Below are positions 50,080 to 63,217 of a DNA stretch of 64,000 nucleotides, in pieces. Positions within the stretch are counted from its first letter, which is position 1; each line of letters opens with the position of its first letter. A program made the translations under genes and the position numbers. This DNA comes from Beaufortia kweichowensis. Taxonomy: Eukaryota; Chordata; Actinopteri; Cypriniformes; Gastromyzontidae. The notes beneath the pieces were generated by a model that was not told the DNA's origin, did not search any database, and saw only the letters and a list, made by a program, of their open reading frames with translations. The stretch lies in the NCBI GenBank assembly GCA_019155185.1, contig CM032811.1, positions 7,398,075 to 7,462,074 on the forward strand. The letters are read 5' to 3'.

Positions 50080-53000
50080 ATGCGTTCGGCTGCATTGATA
50101 ACGTGTATTCTCGCCGTATCGCTGGTGAATCAAGGTAAAGTGACTTTTTTATAACATTACTAAATTTTTAAATAAATTTGGATAGTTTTAGTACGTCTCT
50201 GTTTACATTTAAACGGAAATAAAGTGACATGTGAAGTCGAATAGAGGTAAATTGTATATACTGAACTGTATAACTTGTAGGATTTAGTTTTAGTACTTGC
50301 ATGCTCAACGTCTAGTTTTAACAGCACAAGCAGCTGCTGTGAATATTTGTAAAGTGATACAGTGAATAATCGAGTATGTTGTGTCGCAAAACTTTTTCTT
50401 GAGAGAAAATGCCGCTGTGAGTTTATGCTGTGCGAGTTTGCACACCTTACCAATCGCTTTCTTAAGGGCGCGCGAGTTTTTCCTCAGTAAAATCGTTACT
50501 TTCTCTTTCGTCGGCACAATATCCAATAACTATAAATGTGTTTTGTTTTTCAAAAATACTTTAGATATGTAAAATATTTCAATATTATATTTCAAACACC
50601 CCACCACTTCTGCTTTACTCGCACCTGTTCGGCTGCAGAAACACATGCGCACATGAAACAATGCATTGAATGGATTGTGCTGTACGAAGTTAAACCTTCA
50701 TGTGGTAGTTAAACTAATAATGAATAATTCAGACTTTGTCTTTTTCTTTGTTACCTCTCTGTCTCCACGCATGGGGGCGTTGGTTTTGTAGCATTTATCA
50801 TAAGTGCATCAGTAGCACAGACAGGTAAAAAAGCCCCAAAGCGGCTGCGTTTTACCTCTTCCAGTTAACATCTGTTATTGTAAGGAACCGTGAACCCCAG
50901 CTCGTCTGTCAATACAACTTTAAAGCCTTTTGGGAAGGAAGGACGACATAATGATAGGGTGCCATGTGTTGAATGATTGTTGGGTTCGTTACACAAACTT
51001 TGGCGTGTTGTGGCGGTCTTCTCTTGTGCACAGAAATGCATTTCTGTATACAAGCAAAGGTCGAATCACAACTAATCGTTAAGTTGTTTTTAAGTCTGAA
51101 GGCAAAAGAATCCACCTGTTAACTGTGCAGTTCAGTCATACACAACTTTCCCCACTGCATTAATGGCGCACATGATGTTGAATGTTGCAGTCAGTCTCAG
51201 TTACGTTGTTTCTCCAAGTAGCCAACGTGGCCGTCTTCTCGATAAAGCTTGAGAATTTACAACTAATTGTTAGTGTAGCATCTGTTTTTTGTTCTTACAG
51301 GGGTCTCTGCACCCCTCCCCCAGCACCTCACCACACCCGACCCCCCTCAACACACACACACACCATGTGCAATGTCACACCCGTAATACTAGTTCAGCTG
51401 CTGGGTTTCTGCCCGGTTTAATCTTTTTTTTCCCTAAAAAATAAAATCGTCCCTTTTAGTCAAACATGAAAGACAAATTTTGTGGTTAATGTGGGATTAA
51501 GTTCCGCGTTTTTTATTGTCAGACTAGAGCGCATTGTAATGAGTATTGTTCCCAGGCAATTTTGCATTTGCTGGATTGTTTTTTTTATTGTGGAACTAGT
51601 TTGAATATTCTTATCATGTTTCACTCTGTTGTAGTCCTGTTTTATATATTTGTAAAGGAGTGCACATACATTTGTAGCTTTAAAGTTTATATCAACCTAA
51701 CAAGTTAATTAAGTAGTATATGTAAAGATACATAAAATAAAGACATAAATTGTTTTATTTATTTTGTAAAACGAGACCTTAAAAAAAGCTAAATCTCTCA
51801 CTCAGTAGTTTTGGACATACTGCACCATCCAAACAAATCCATAAAAAGAAAGCAAACAATGCACAACAAAGGTGCATTTGCTTAGACTGGAAGAATTGAG
51901 TGCGATCCATCAGCACAAACATTTTTTAATAGGTCTACCTCAGTGAAAGTACTATTATAGTGGAAAAACTATTGTTGTCCTCTATTCTCTAGCACAGTAA
52001 GATCTGGTTGTTCATAAGAACCAGTTTATCTGTCATCAAGCGAGACAAGAGAGCAATTGTCTCATGTTAAAAGAGAGCAGACGCATTGTTTTACAACAGG
52101 ATAGGCATGTGTGTGCTTTGCAGCGACTCTCTTGCCCTGTAGAAATGCTTCCATTGAGATGCATGATGTCCCCCCGTGGCTCTCTAAAACCTTCAGTGCA
52201 CTTGCTCGGGTCCACCCTGCATTTTGAACAAAAAGACAGGTTGATTCTCTCTTGTTATTCGCTTTCTTCTGGACCTCCTCTGGACCCCTGCTGACTTTAT
52301 TGTTGGGCAGGTTTTCTTTAACTAATGTGTGTACAATTGCAACATCTCCTGCGGACTCATCTCCATTCGTAATTAAATTCAACTGTATACTCCCTACCGA
52401 GAGCCATTATCTACCCTAACTCATTCACTCCTCTTGAAAAAGATGTTGGGTTACCATATGAATTACTGCAGCTTATACTTCTGTTCCCATCATGCATTTC
52501 AAAAGCACCACTGCATTGTAAGAGGTTAGTCTGGATACCTTTGATTTTCTTACTTTTGTCCTAAAAAGCTAGGTTTTTTATTTTTTTGCAAAGGCCTGTA
52601 TCATATAATAGGAATGACCTGTACTGTGTATGTACAGTTAAAAGCTCTTAATCCCACAGTGTGTGTGTGCGCGTTAGGATTCAGGAAATGAAACGGGCCA
52701 TTACAGTAAAAGCCCCCCCAACCCCCCAAACCCGCCTTCTGTCTCTGCATTTCCCTCTTCTTTCAGTGGCAGACCATTAAATCATTTTTAGGCACTCCCC
52801 TTTACTTCCGATTTTTATGAAACATTTTTCTTCTCCAAAATACCCTTTAGGCATCTAAAACATCAAGGCAATTTAAATTCGATTTGTTTATTTTCCTTAC
52901 ACAATGTAGAGAACAAACTTTCTTAGTAGTTTAAAACCACTTATTGCTCATCGTCTTGCTGTACAGAGGTCACCTTTTGCCAGACAAAGTGAAAGTGTTA

Positions 53001-56000
53001 GTAACTGATTACAAGGAAAGATTCACTGTTTAACTGAATTTAAAATGCATTTAAAATGAGAGCTTCATGAGAAATCGAGAAACACTATGTTGAGCAGCAC
53101 ATAAACACAAGCTGATTATAAAGTTATTATAAAATATAAAGTTTATTGAACCATTGTCAGCTATAGATGACATATACCCCTGTTTATGCATGTTTGTGGT
53201 TAACCATGGTGTGGGTCTCATTTTAGCATCCACAGCTGAATGTCTTACAGTAAGTCTTCAACAGTTGCCCCCTGCCCTGACCTCAAAGTTTTAATCTTCT
53301 GCACGACCATCCTGTACTTCTTGTATTGCTCATCATATCTTATATTATTAATTAAGCAATACAAGATTTGTATTAACTATTCAGAATAAGCAACAACCAG
53401 CTTGCTCCACTCAAACAACTTCCTTAGGTTCAAACACCAGACATTTAATAACAAACGTGTCTACATATACCTAAAGTTCTTTTGCAGTAATTGTGATTCT
53501 CTTTGAAAATATTTTCTTTTCTTGTTACCACCAAACTTACAATTTTGTTTGCACAATTTAGTTTTTATCTGTGATATCCGTCCAACCTCACATGCAGAAA
53601 CAGGACTGCTCTGGAAGTCTGCTTTTTAAAAAGGCAAGCTCCTAGCCTAACCTTTGACATTTATACTTTGAAGTCAACTTCAGAAAGCGAAATAAGCTTG
53701 TCTTTAGTTTTCTTTCTATTGTGGGGACTTTGATGTCGCCTGCTTTGAGCTGGCAAGCCTGCACATGCCATAGTGAACCGAAGCCGCACCTGTGCCAGGT
53801 GTCTCTGCTCTCTGGCTGTATGAGAACTAGCTGGTTTTCCAAAAAAACACAGGTTTCTTGTTATGAAGATCAAAACGGTTAAAGAGCATTGCAATTTAAT
53901 TGGGGTATTTCCGGTACATCGCCTGGATATGGGTCATCAGTTCAGGTTATATATTTACAAAGTCATAAACCAAATCTTTATCGTTAATCTTTAAAACATA
54001 ACCTTTATGTACCTAAACAGAAGAGTTCTTGTGTTGTCAGCCAGTGTATAAATTGAATTCAGGTAGCTTTCTGCAGATGTAGACCCCCAGGCAACTGGGA
54101 TCATGAAGCAGGAGACAGTTAAGATCTTTGTGACCTCTTTAACGGACCTGGCCAAACCCTGAACTCCACAGGAATGTGAAGCACATCTTCTCCTTCATAT
54201 CACAGCATCATAGCTCTGAAAAAAGAGAGTTTTCACGTCAGAGAGTTTTTAAGATAACATATTTCACTCAGATAGCAGTCCTTGAGGTAGCACTCCCTAA
54301 GTTCTTCTATCTTTTGTTGTTTCCTCCTCGCAGGCAGGAGCTAACTGCTGCACAAACCAACCATGCATTCAGAAATCAACATTTGCTCTTGTTTTGTTTA
54401 CACTGATAAAGGTGGTCGATAAACGGGCCCTCACACGACGTGGGTGGCGACCGTTTGAGAGTCAGAAGGGCTAAAGAATGAGCTTATTTAAGTCTCAATG
54501 CAAGCTCGATGACCTCTGTGTTTTGGCACCAAATTTGATTGGTATCTCAATGCCTGCAAGCAAACGCTGATGTTATGAACACAAAAGGGGCCCTGCAGGA
54601 CCCTGTGGAATGCAAATGCTCAGAGCTCGGAGGCATTCGGGAGTGGGGAGACTGGTTTGAGGAAGAGATAAAGCCGCAGTCTCTGTCTATGCAAAAATAC
54701 TCAACACCTTGCTGTTTGAATGGCTTTTTGAATATATGGTGAACAGGATGACTTTTATGTTTGGAATGCTGTTAATAAAAGACCACACAAATCTTCTGAG
54801 ACATCTAATTGCTTGTACGTAAAATGTGTAAAAGGTTTTGAAGTCTAAATTTTTTGACTGCAACATAGTCTTTACTTTTACACATTAAAGTGTCTAGAGG
54901 TTGTAGTAACAAAACCCGACTAGTCTGTGGGTTGCATGAATGACTAGTCGGTTTAAAGAAGTACCACTGCTAAAAATATAAAAATATAAGTGAACCTTAT
55001 GATCAACTAGTCAATTGTTGGACAACTAGTCAAGTATTTGGTCACTGTGAGTCATTCTTTATTCATTTCTAGATTAGTTAGTTAACTAATAACCTGAACT
55101 TAGTTTAGACAAAAATTTGTTACAAGATGTTACCAGGTTACTGCTCATAACTTAGATGATGTAATGGCAGTTTCTGCAGGGGTAGCAAAATGAACAGCCA
55201 CTCATAACCTTGAACTAGTAAATTACTTTTGTGGTTAATGGACCTTAGAGGAAGCTGCATGTCTGTATTTTGTTAATAGTACTCTATTTAGTTTAATAGC
55301 CACTCATGAACGGGGGGCCGCAGATGAATCCTCTGGGTCAGCATTGAATCAGCTATGATGTGCCCGTCAGACGCAGACATTCTTTAAGGTTCCCTGGGGC
55401 CCCTGCAATCAAATACATAATTTAGAACGTAATGGATGTGATTTCAGAGTGCACTTATCACTTATGAGTCCAATGTGCTTGATGAGTTTTGTTTGGAGAG
55501 CAATTTCAGACCCATCTTAGGTTTAATTTATAGCATGTTCAAGGCAGCCTAATGGCTCTTGCATGTTAAAGTGAGTAAAGGAAGACATTTGGTGTAATAA
55601 GAAAGGTTTGAAATCAATTCCGGGGTTGTCTTTGTCTCTTGGATATTCAGTTTATAAGCCTTAAACCACTCCCTGTGTGTCTACAACACACATCACTTAA
55701 CTGACTCATTCTCAGGTTAATGGTTTGCAAACGTCTCTTTCTAAACTACTTTGTGAGATTAACAGAATTTACTTTGTGTAGGATTTTTGTTTATTTTTAA
55801 TTATTTTAAATATTTTAAATAATTGTAGAGAAAATATAATTATATCAAAATATTCATTTCTTTCTTTAGTAAGCTAAACTAAACTTTATTTAAAAATGTT
55901 TTTAAAATATTTTCAGCCAGTAAGAGTCCGACACAGATAGGAAATCCTTAAATACCGTTTCAAAAGCATCTCAGGGTCATTCCTCAAAAAGCTGATTGAT

Positions 56001-59000
56001 AAAATTCCAAGAGAACATTTTACAAATTCTAGGGAAAGGGTGACTACACTGAAGATGGCAAACTATAAGTTTTTATTTAATTTGGATTTTTAAGTTACAG
56101 CATAATTCCCAAAGTTACACTTTCGTTATTCTGTAGTTTTGATTAGTTTACTATTATACTAAATTGTGATAAAAATATTATGCAGAATATAAGTGACATA
56201 AACGTTTAAATGTCAGTCTCTTATGAAAGATTATGATTATTAAAGATAATTCTTAGAATAACACGTTCTTTGGAATAATTTTAGCTTTAATAACAGGTGT
56301 ACTCCAACAGAGCACCTGTTTGCCAGACAAAGACCGTCGGGATGGGGGTGGGGTGGGGAAATGTTATTTGTTTACTTCACCTGCTGGTGGTTTGTAGACT
56401 CTGAGGTCACTCGCACACACACCCTATTCTCTTGTAGTGTGTCAACTAGTGTCCATTTACTTTTCTACTCATGCTAAGAAAATCCCACAGGGTGAATGAG
56501 TAATCCTGATCGATTTACAGTAGAGTATATTAGGCCTACTGTGTGATTAAAGCATGTTACTAATACTTATATGTTGTAAAAATCTATGATTGTTCTTGCT
56601 ACCATGAATATTAGTCTTTAGTTTGGATTCATTTCCAGTTACACGCCGCTGGTGATGCAGAGAGGATTGAAGGGAACAGAAGTTGTTTTTACTTCCCTTT
56701 GCTCTTTTGTGTCTCTTTTCTAAAGAAAACATAGCCAGCAGCTACATTCTGTTTTATGATGGCTCTGTACATTAAAAAAGAGCTGTCAGCAGTAAACAAC
56801 TTCAATGAGCAATGAGATAGAACTTCATCTTTGCATAACAATGCACTAATACATGTGTGGCCACAGGCTGCAACGCGGTCTCTTTCTGTTCTCTCTCAAT
56901 GTGCTCATATAACCCTGATTTAACTTTACTCTATACGCTTTTTCAAAAGTAAATTTAAGTAACAAAAACGCTGTCAAAACAATCCCAAAATAATTAAATA
57001 ATTCATTGAAAATAATACATACATACAAAAATACATAATATGTATGTGCACGATGTCACTGTTTAATGTTGTGCTCCTTAAAAGACAGTTTGCACTTTGA
57101 TCATAGAAAGAAATTAATTTGAATTAAAAATTTTAGTTTAAATTAAAAAAAATGCTTATTTGATTTTTACTTTGGAATATTATGACGTTATGATGCATAG
57201 TACAGTATTACAGCATTCCATTTGTTATATTCCGGAAAAACCTTCTGCACTTTACACAGTATTGTTTTGCTCGTAAACATTTTGCAGATAGCCTTGGGTT
57301 AAATCTAAATTTCTAAATCCTAAATAACTCTTGAAATGGCATGTTCAGTCATGTTGTACATTTCATAACAGGATTCAGTGAAATTTTGTCGGTCTTGTAA
57401 ATGCACAATCTTGTAATCTCAGACAGTTTATCATTATTGGGTCTACAGTTATCAGTCAGTTGCCCCTTCCTCAGAAGCATCTAAAGAGATTGTGACTATA
57501 CTTTAATCTCTGTAATGAGACATGACAAAAGCTTTTCTGAAATGAGCCCATTCAAGAAAGTCTACACCAGGCCTCTCCAACACGTAGCTCGCGAGCTACC
57601 GGTAGCTCATGGCTTGATTGCTAGTAGCTCGCCAAAACATTACATCCAATCAGAATGAAAGCGTCCCACCGCTCCAATACAAATGTATTATTTTTATTTT
57701 ATTTCATTTTATTTCTTTATTTTATATTTATTTATCTTTTATTGTCTTATTATTTATGAATTTTACAATATTAACCAACATTTTAAAAAAACGACGTAAC
57801 GTTATCACGTCACAGTTTCACTCAGTAACGTCATCACGCTTATGCGTCTATAGAGTTTTAAGCGTTGTGTGACGTGAGTAGCTCATAACCACTTTCATTT
57901 TTAAAAAAGTAGCTCTAAACTGAAAAAAGGTTGGAGACCCCTGGTCTACATTGAAGAACGAGAAATCACTCATTTAAATTTCAGATCATTGCATGCCCTT
58001 TGTGTGATGAAGTTGTAAAAGTACAAATTAAAAATTGTAAGTTTTATTAAATGAAAGTATTTTAGTATTAAATCACTGTGTGTCAGTGGAGTCCAGACCT
58101 CTTTACTCAAACAAACCTTTGAGTGCTTGCTTGCGTTAATTTGAATATTCAAACATTTTTCCTGCTTTGCCTGGATCCAGGCAAAATTATTTTAATTTAA
58201 ATATTAAAATCTTGCTGGTCAGTATGCCTCCTGAGGCCAAGTCTTGATTTAAAAAGAGAAAATCTATAACCAATAATAATATGATGATGAGATATTGCAG
58301 ACATGTGAACAGAAATATATTTTTTCTTTGCTGTTGTTTATTGTCTGACTTCACAACACCTATTCACTGCCATTGCTCTGCTGTTTTTGTGCATATTTTA
58401 GTGAGCAGTTTGGAAACGGTTTCTGCCAATTATGGAGAGACTGTAAAAATCCCCTGCAACATTGGACTTGTCAAAGCAGAGAGCATCAGCATGACCAAAT
58501 GGAAATATGTAAGTAACTATTATTATGAAGTTGAAGTAGAACAAACGGACTCATTTTTAAAAAACATCACAGAGCCACAGGCTTTAACTTTTCAATGGCT
58601 TACTTGTAGTTGTCAATAAACTCCCTGTTTTTGCTTATTAGGACGGTGGCAACATACTGGTAAAACGTCCAGCTCAGAATGCTACTATTTCAGATGATGT
58701 GAACTACAAGACGAGAGTCAGTATTAAAGAGGACTTCAGTCTCGTCATCACCAAAGTGACTATGGCCGATCAGAGAACCTTCACCTGCTTGGTGGTGTTG
58801 GACGCAGACATTGTAGACTTTCCTGTTCAACTGGTGATTTATAGTGAGTGTTGTACACCATAACAGGGATTAAAAACCTACAACTTCATATGTAGTGTGT
58901 TAATAATAAATCTTTGTGACAGTACTTGTGGATTATCACCAACAAACAATGTATGTTCTCTCTGCAGAGGCTCCGTCAGCACCTCAGATCACGAAACAAG

Positions 59001-62000
59001 CAACTGTGATGGAGATCGGCAAACTCACTACGGTAGGTTCTGTGATTAAATATCAGCAGATAACAAAATATATCAGTTTAGTCTAATTTAGTCAAATGCC
59101 AATATTCAATACCCCAAAAGACATATGCAGCCTAAAATTAAAAGTCTTCTTTTTTTATAACTGTTTGGGCGCTTTTGTCTCATCAGCTAGCGCAGTGTCG
59201 TACAGAAGGTGCCAATCCAGCCGCCAACATCACGTGGTTCAAGAACAAAACTCCACTCGTGTCTGATGGAACAGGTAAAGTGAGACGGGACAAAATAGAT
59301 CCCCAATTGAATGGCTTTTTATTAAACTAATAGTTTCTGTTGATTACAGTGGTTAAAATCGCCTCAGCTAAGGATGTTGATACCGTGACTGGACTGTCTA
59401 CCACGACTTCTACGCTGGAATATGCAGCAGTGAAGGAAGATGTTAATGCCAAATTCACCTGTAAAGTGCAACACGTCCGGTCAGCTGACACGGAGTCATC
59501 ACCGCTTAACTTTACAGTAAACTGTACGTTTTCTCCTGCCTTTTTGGATAATTTACTTCTTTGACGTTAAGGCTAAGAAATGTGTGCAATTTTTGTTTTC
59601 ATCCTAATGTTTTATTACAGTCTTTTACAATTATGCACCCATAGTTCATACAGTGAACGAATCTATTCAAAACTGAAGTGGTTAATGGCCTAATGTTTGG
59701 GATAATTTCTAGGATTATTCAGAATGACCATTTGAAGTACCTATAAAAAAAAGGCTTCAGAATCAAATGGCTCTTTGAATTTCGTCCAATAAGATCTGTA
59801 ATTTGGCCTTTTAGGAACATGGCTATTGGATGTTGAATGAGGTTTTGGTGTTATTGTGTAGGAACTAGCCCAGCACTACTTAAACTAACTCTTGAAAGCA
59901 TTTCTCACCACAAGAGAGCCTCAACCCTTGAGCTGAAGGGCCTCTTCGGGCTCGTAAGGAGCTTGTCTGAAGTGTCCTTATCTGCATGGGCTCTGTCGGG
60001 GCTTAATGGCCCCACTCTCTCCTGGTCTTCCTGCTTCATACGTGTTCTCTCTCCACAGACCCCACTGAGAAGGTCAGTCTCCAGGTGGTGTCCCAGGGTC
60101 CTTTTAAGGAAGGAGATAACGTGACCCTCAAATGCACAGCAGATGGGAACCCTCCTCCTGCAAGCTACAGCTTCTACATCAAGGTTTGTTGTATCTCAGG
60201 GTTTGCACTCTGCTCTGTTTCTTCACTGAAGATCGGTCTTTAAAACGTCCATCTGTATCTCTGCAGGGAGAGAAAAAAACTGTGGAAAACTCCAACACAT
60301 ACACCTTGAGGAATATCAATCGAGCTGACACTGGAGAATACAAATGCTCACTGGTGGACAAGGAAGACATGGCGGATTCTGCACACATCACTGTCGATTG
60401 TACGGGACATTTTCTGTTCTGTTTTTGAATTGACGTGACAGATTCATAATTATTTTTACAGTTAACAACGATACATTGAGCGTTTTCTGTTTTTTCCTCC
60501 AAAGATCTTGAGGTGGTCTTCAGCAGCACTGGTAAAATTTTGAAGAAACTTGGGGGGAGCTTTGAGACCACTGTGGATGTTAAAGCCTCAGGAACAACGC
60601 AAACATCTTGGAAAAAGGTAGAAAATAAACGTCTCTGTCAAATCTGTGTGAACAATGAAAAAACAAATCAACTAGGTACCTAGTTGGTGTTACAGGAAAA
60701 TAAACTATGCCTTAACTTCTAATCATTCCTAAATGTCGAAACTCTGTTTTAAGGGTAATACCAAACTGGAGAGCCCACCCAAGTTTGACAAGCTGAAGTA
60801 TTCTGATTCTGGACTGTATGAGTGTGTTGTTTCCATGGCTGGCCTTAAGAAAACACAAACATTTGAATTAATAGTTGAAAGTAAGTATGCGGTGCATTGA
60901 AACCATTGAGAGAAGTGTAAGATATAAACACCACGGTTTATGATCAGATTAACTTCTGAGCACATCCTGTGGGAGTATCTTCTGTATTATTTTCATAACT
61001 GATGACATGGGCATTTTTTCAGGTGCTCCAGTGATCAAGAGTCTGGTCAAGAAGCGTGGTGATGGAACCATGAACAAGGTCTTGAGCTGTGATGCTGAAG
61101 GCTCCCCAAAACCCACTGTACAGTGGAGCATCAATGGCACAAATGTAAGTCTGAACTAAGTGATATATTGTTTTCTTCTTACTTTTGTAGCAAGAGATTA
61201 AGTCATTATAACCTGAAACAGTGCCATCAAAAAATCCTTCTGAAATAAAATATCAGAAGGAAAATAATCAAAAACTTTTGTATATTAGACAAGATAGCAA
61301 GGATGATGTCACAGTCTACTTTTATGACCTCATTAACATTGTCAACGAATGTGAACCATGTAGTTTGTTAGACAAAGCAGTTATAGTACCTGTATCAGGA
61401 AGCTCAAGGATGAGCTCACTATCCAAACAAACCAGACCACTGGAGCTGCTGAGTGGGTGTGTACAGAGACAACAATTAAAGTCAGGATACTTCCTGCAAA
61501 ATGTGGTTTTGTAATGGTTTAAATGTGCTATCAATGCAGCTTAACTCACAGAAGTGCATTATCTGTGTCATTGTGTGTATATCCTGCTCTCTTTTTATCT
61601 AAGTAAGTGAATTTGCCAGCACACAAGAGCGAGAGTTAGAGCAATGGCGCCCTCTTGTGGAGCTTATAGTACTTCACAAAAGCAGGTGTAATAAACTATA
61701 TTGCTCAGTGTACTTGTTGCCATATTGTTGTTTTAAATTCTGTTATACATGTAAATAATATGGTAATATGCCATGGGGTGTAATTACAGGTTGTTGAGAC
61801 CGCTTATGTGGATGGCAAAATCACATACAGCATGACAATTATTCCGAAGGTTAATCAGACTGTGTCCTGCACTGTCTCTAATGCCTTGGGATCTGACATT
61901 AGGAGCATTAATGTATCAACATGTAAGTGTCCCCTTCCTTTCACTGTGTCACTTCTCTTAACATGACACAAGATACTGTATTGTTGTTTGCTTTTAAAAA

Positions 62001-62727
62001 CTGAAGTGTACCTTTTAGTGTAGATATTTTATTACAAATTATAACATTGAAATATTTGAGAGATCAAACTAAAATGAACATTTTGTCATTATTTACTTGT
62101 CATTACAGTGTTTCAAACCCATATAACTTACTTTTGTCTCATTTTGACTTAACAAATCACTTTTGCAATACTGTGTTCTTTGTATAAAGATTTTCATTTG
62201 ACCAAATTTAATATTGTTTGTATCTGATTACAGTTGTTGATGACGTAACAGTGGACAAACAAGGTAAGAAATTGAGCCATTAGTGAACTTCTGTAAGCTT
62301 GTTTGCTTCTGTTTATTATTGCCAATAGATACTTGTTTAAATGCTCACCAAGATGTCTGTCATTCTCACCACTTGTTCACGCTAACCTCAGTTTCTTTCT
62401 CTATGCAGATCAGAAACAGGAGAATAGTGACCAGACTGCACTGGTTGTTGGAATTGTTGTTGGTCTGTTGCTGGCTGTTCTTCTAATAGCCCTGGCATAC
62501 TGGCTGTATTTGAAAAAATTCAGGTACTGTCTTTTCATTAAGTAGGACATTTTGCACATTTGCATTTCCTATTATGTGAAACATTGATTATTGTTTGTAT
62601 TGGTAGATTTTGTAACCTTTAATCTTTATGTAGACAAGGTACGTGGAAAACTGGAGAAAAGGAGGATGGGTCAGCAGAGGAAAGCAAGAAGCTAGAAGAA
62701 AATCAGAGCCAAAAAGCAGATGTGTAA
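50080..62727 (+). CDS. alcam: Activated leukocyte cell adhesion molecule (CD166 / neurolin type)
   Basis: Cell-surface adhesion receptor of the Ig superfamily (V-V-C2-C2-C2), predicted 560 aa. In vertebrates it acts in axon guidance, neuronal adhesion and CD6 binding. Exons: 50080-50134, 58402-58508, 58642-58843, 58968-59032, 59187-59274, 59350-59523, 60059-60183, 60267-60399, 60505-60617, 60754-60880, 61023-61144, 61790-61922, 62234-62263, 62409-62523, 62634-62727. Signal peptide RSAALITCILAVSLV; Ig1 about 20-120, Ig2 125-230, Ig3 235-316 (EGDNVTLKC...GNPPP), Ig4 318-396, Ig5 398-481, stalk, transmembrane helix from about residue 502 (VVGIVVGLLLAVLLIALAYW), then a 32-residue tail with KKLEEN as in mammalian ALCAM. 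Ig4 lacks the first of its two usual cysteines (FETTVDVKAS where mammals have VSC). Exon 62234-62263 is a symmetric stalk exon. The stop codon lies 20 nt before a 3' UTR intron (62748-63049). Which fish duplicate this is I cannot say. Confidence 0.95.
54911..55035. repeat. ACTAGTC-motif repeat
   Basis: The 7-mer ACTAGTC occurs four times in about 115 bp (54919, 54943, 55006, 55025), with inverted flanks such as CCCGACTAGTC against GACTAGTCGG. Probably a decayed DNA-transposon fragment; the family was not identified. Confidence 0.45.
57568..57943. mobile_element. Non-autonomous hAT-type transposon with target duplication
   Basis: A 376-bp element with terminal inverted repeats CAGGCCTCTCCAAC and GTTGGAGACCCCTG. 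It is flanked by an 8-bp direct repeat, GTCTACAC at 57560-57567 and GTCTACAT at 57944-57951 (7 of 8 identical). The 8-bp duplication and CAG...CTG ends are hAT hallmarks. Subterminal GTAGCTC motifs repeat at both ends, as transposase-binding sites often do. No transposase is encoded. Confidence 0.85.
62075..62130. repeat. Fragment of the cyprinid palindromic repeat
   Basis: AAAATGAACATTTTGTCATTATTTAC... then GTTTCAAACCCATATAA matches one arm of the element seen at 20202 and 33870. Lies in the intron before the alcam stalk exon. Confidence 0.5.
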
Positions 62728-63049
62728 TGTTCAAAGAGCCATTCAGGGTGAGAGACAAATAAGTATTTTCTAAGCAAAATATAGAAAATGTTGAAAACTA
62801 ATCTACATTTTGAGACATAAATTTAAAGGAAATTGAAGTTGGCCAATGCTTTTAGTAAACAATAAAAAATGTATGTAAAAATATTTGTCCAGAGTTTACG
62901 TAATTTAAATTATAATTTTTTAGTTTTCTTGGGAATTGAACCCATGACCATGATGTTGCTAGCACAATGCATATAGTAGAGCTACAGGACCATATTACAC
63001 CATATGGATCTGCCTTAAGATGTAATGACAAACGTTTTTCTCTCTGCAG

Positions 63050-63217
63050 GATTCATTGACTTGTCCCTTCTATCCACTAGGGGAGAGGTGTGTGTCAAGG
63101 GGAAATCTGTGAAAAAAATTAAAAAGCTGTCATGGAGGGTCTGAGTGGCTGGGCCAGTTACATCTCCACCATTGTTTGTAATGTTTATTTGCCTCTTGTA
63201 TGGAGGCAGTTAATAAA
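63050..63217 (+). other. alcam: alcam 3' UTR exon and polyadenylation signal
   Basis: After the stop codon the transcript has a GTGAGA donor at 62748 and a strong acceptor TTTTTCTCTCTGCAG ending at 63049. The resulting exon contains AATAAA at 63212-63217. Further sequence to the window end could belong to a longer 3' UTR form. Confidence 0.6.

Larger units (their letters stand above)
50135..58401 (+). other. alcam: alcam intron 1 (8.3 kb)
   Basis: Runs from the GTAAAG donor after the signal-peptide exon to the ATATTTTAG acceptor of Ig1. It carries repeats (an ACTAGTC-motif cluster and an hAT element, listed separately) and GC-richer blocks around 52060-52390 and 55310-55420. Small open frames (for example on the minus strand at 52062-52382) show no family resemblance and are not called. 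Confidence 0.7.

Noticed and set aside
52062..52382. 106-aa minus-strand open frame in alcam intron 1
   Set aside because: No recognisable domain, an opposing open frame covers the same DNA, and no splice partners are visible.
57585..57625. Possible tRNA-like or hairpin RNA (GTAGCTCGCGAGCTACCGGTAGCTC)
   Set aside because: The hairpin is the subterminal region of an hAT element with inverted ends and an 8-bp target duplication; no cloverleaf can be drawn.
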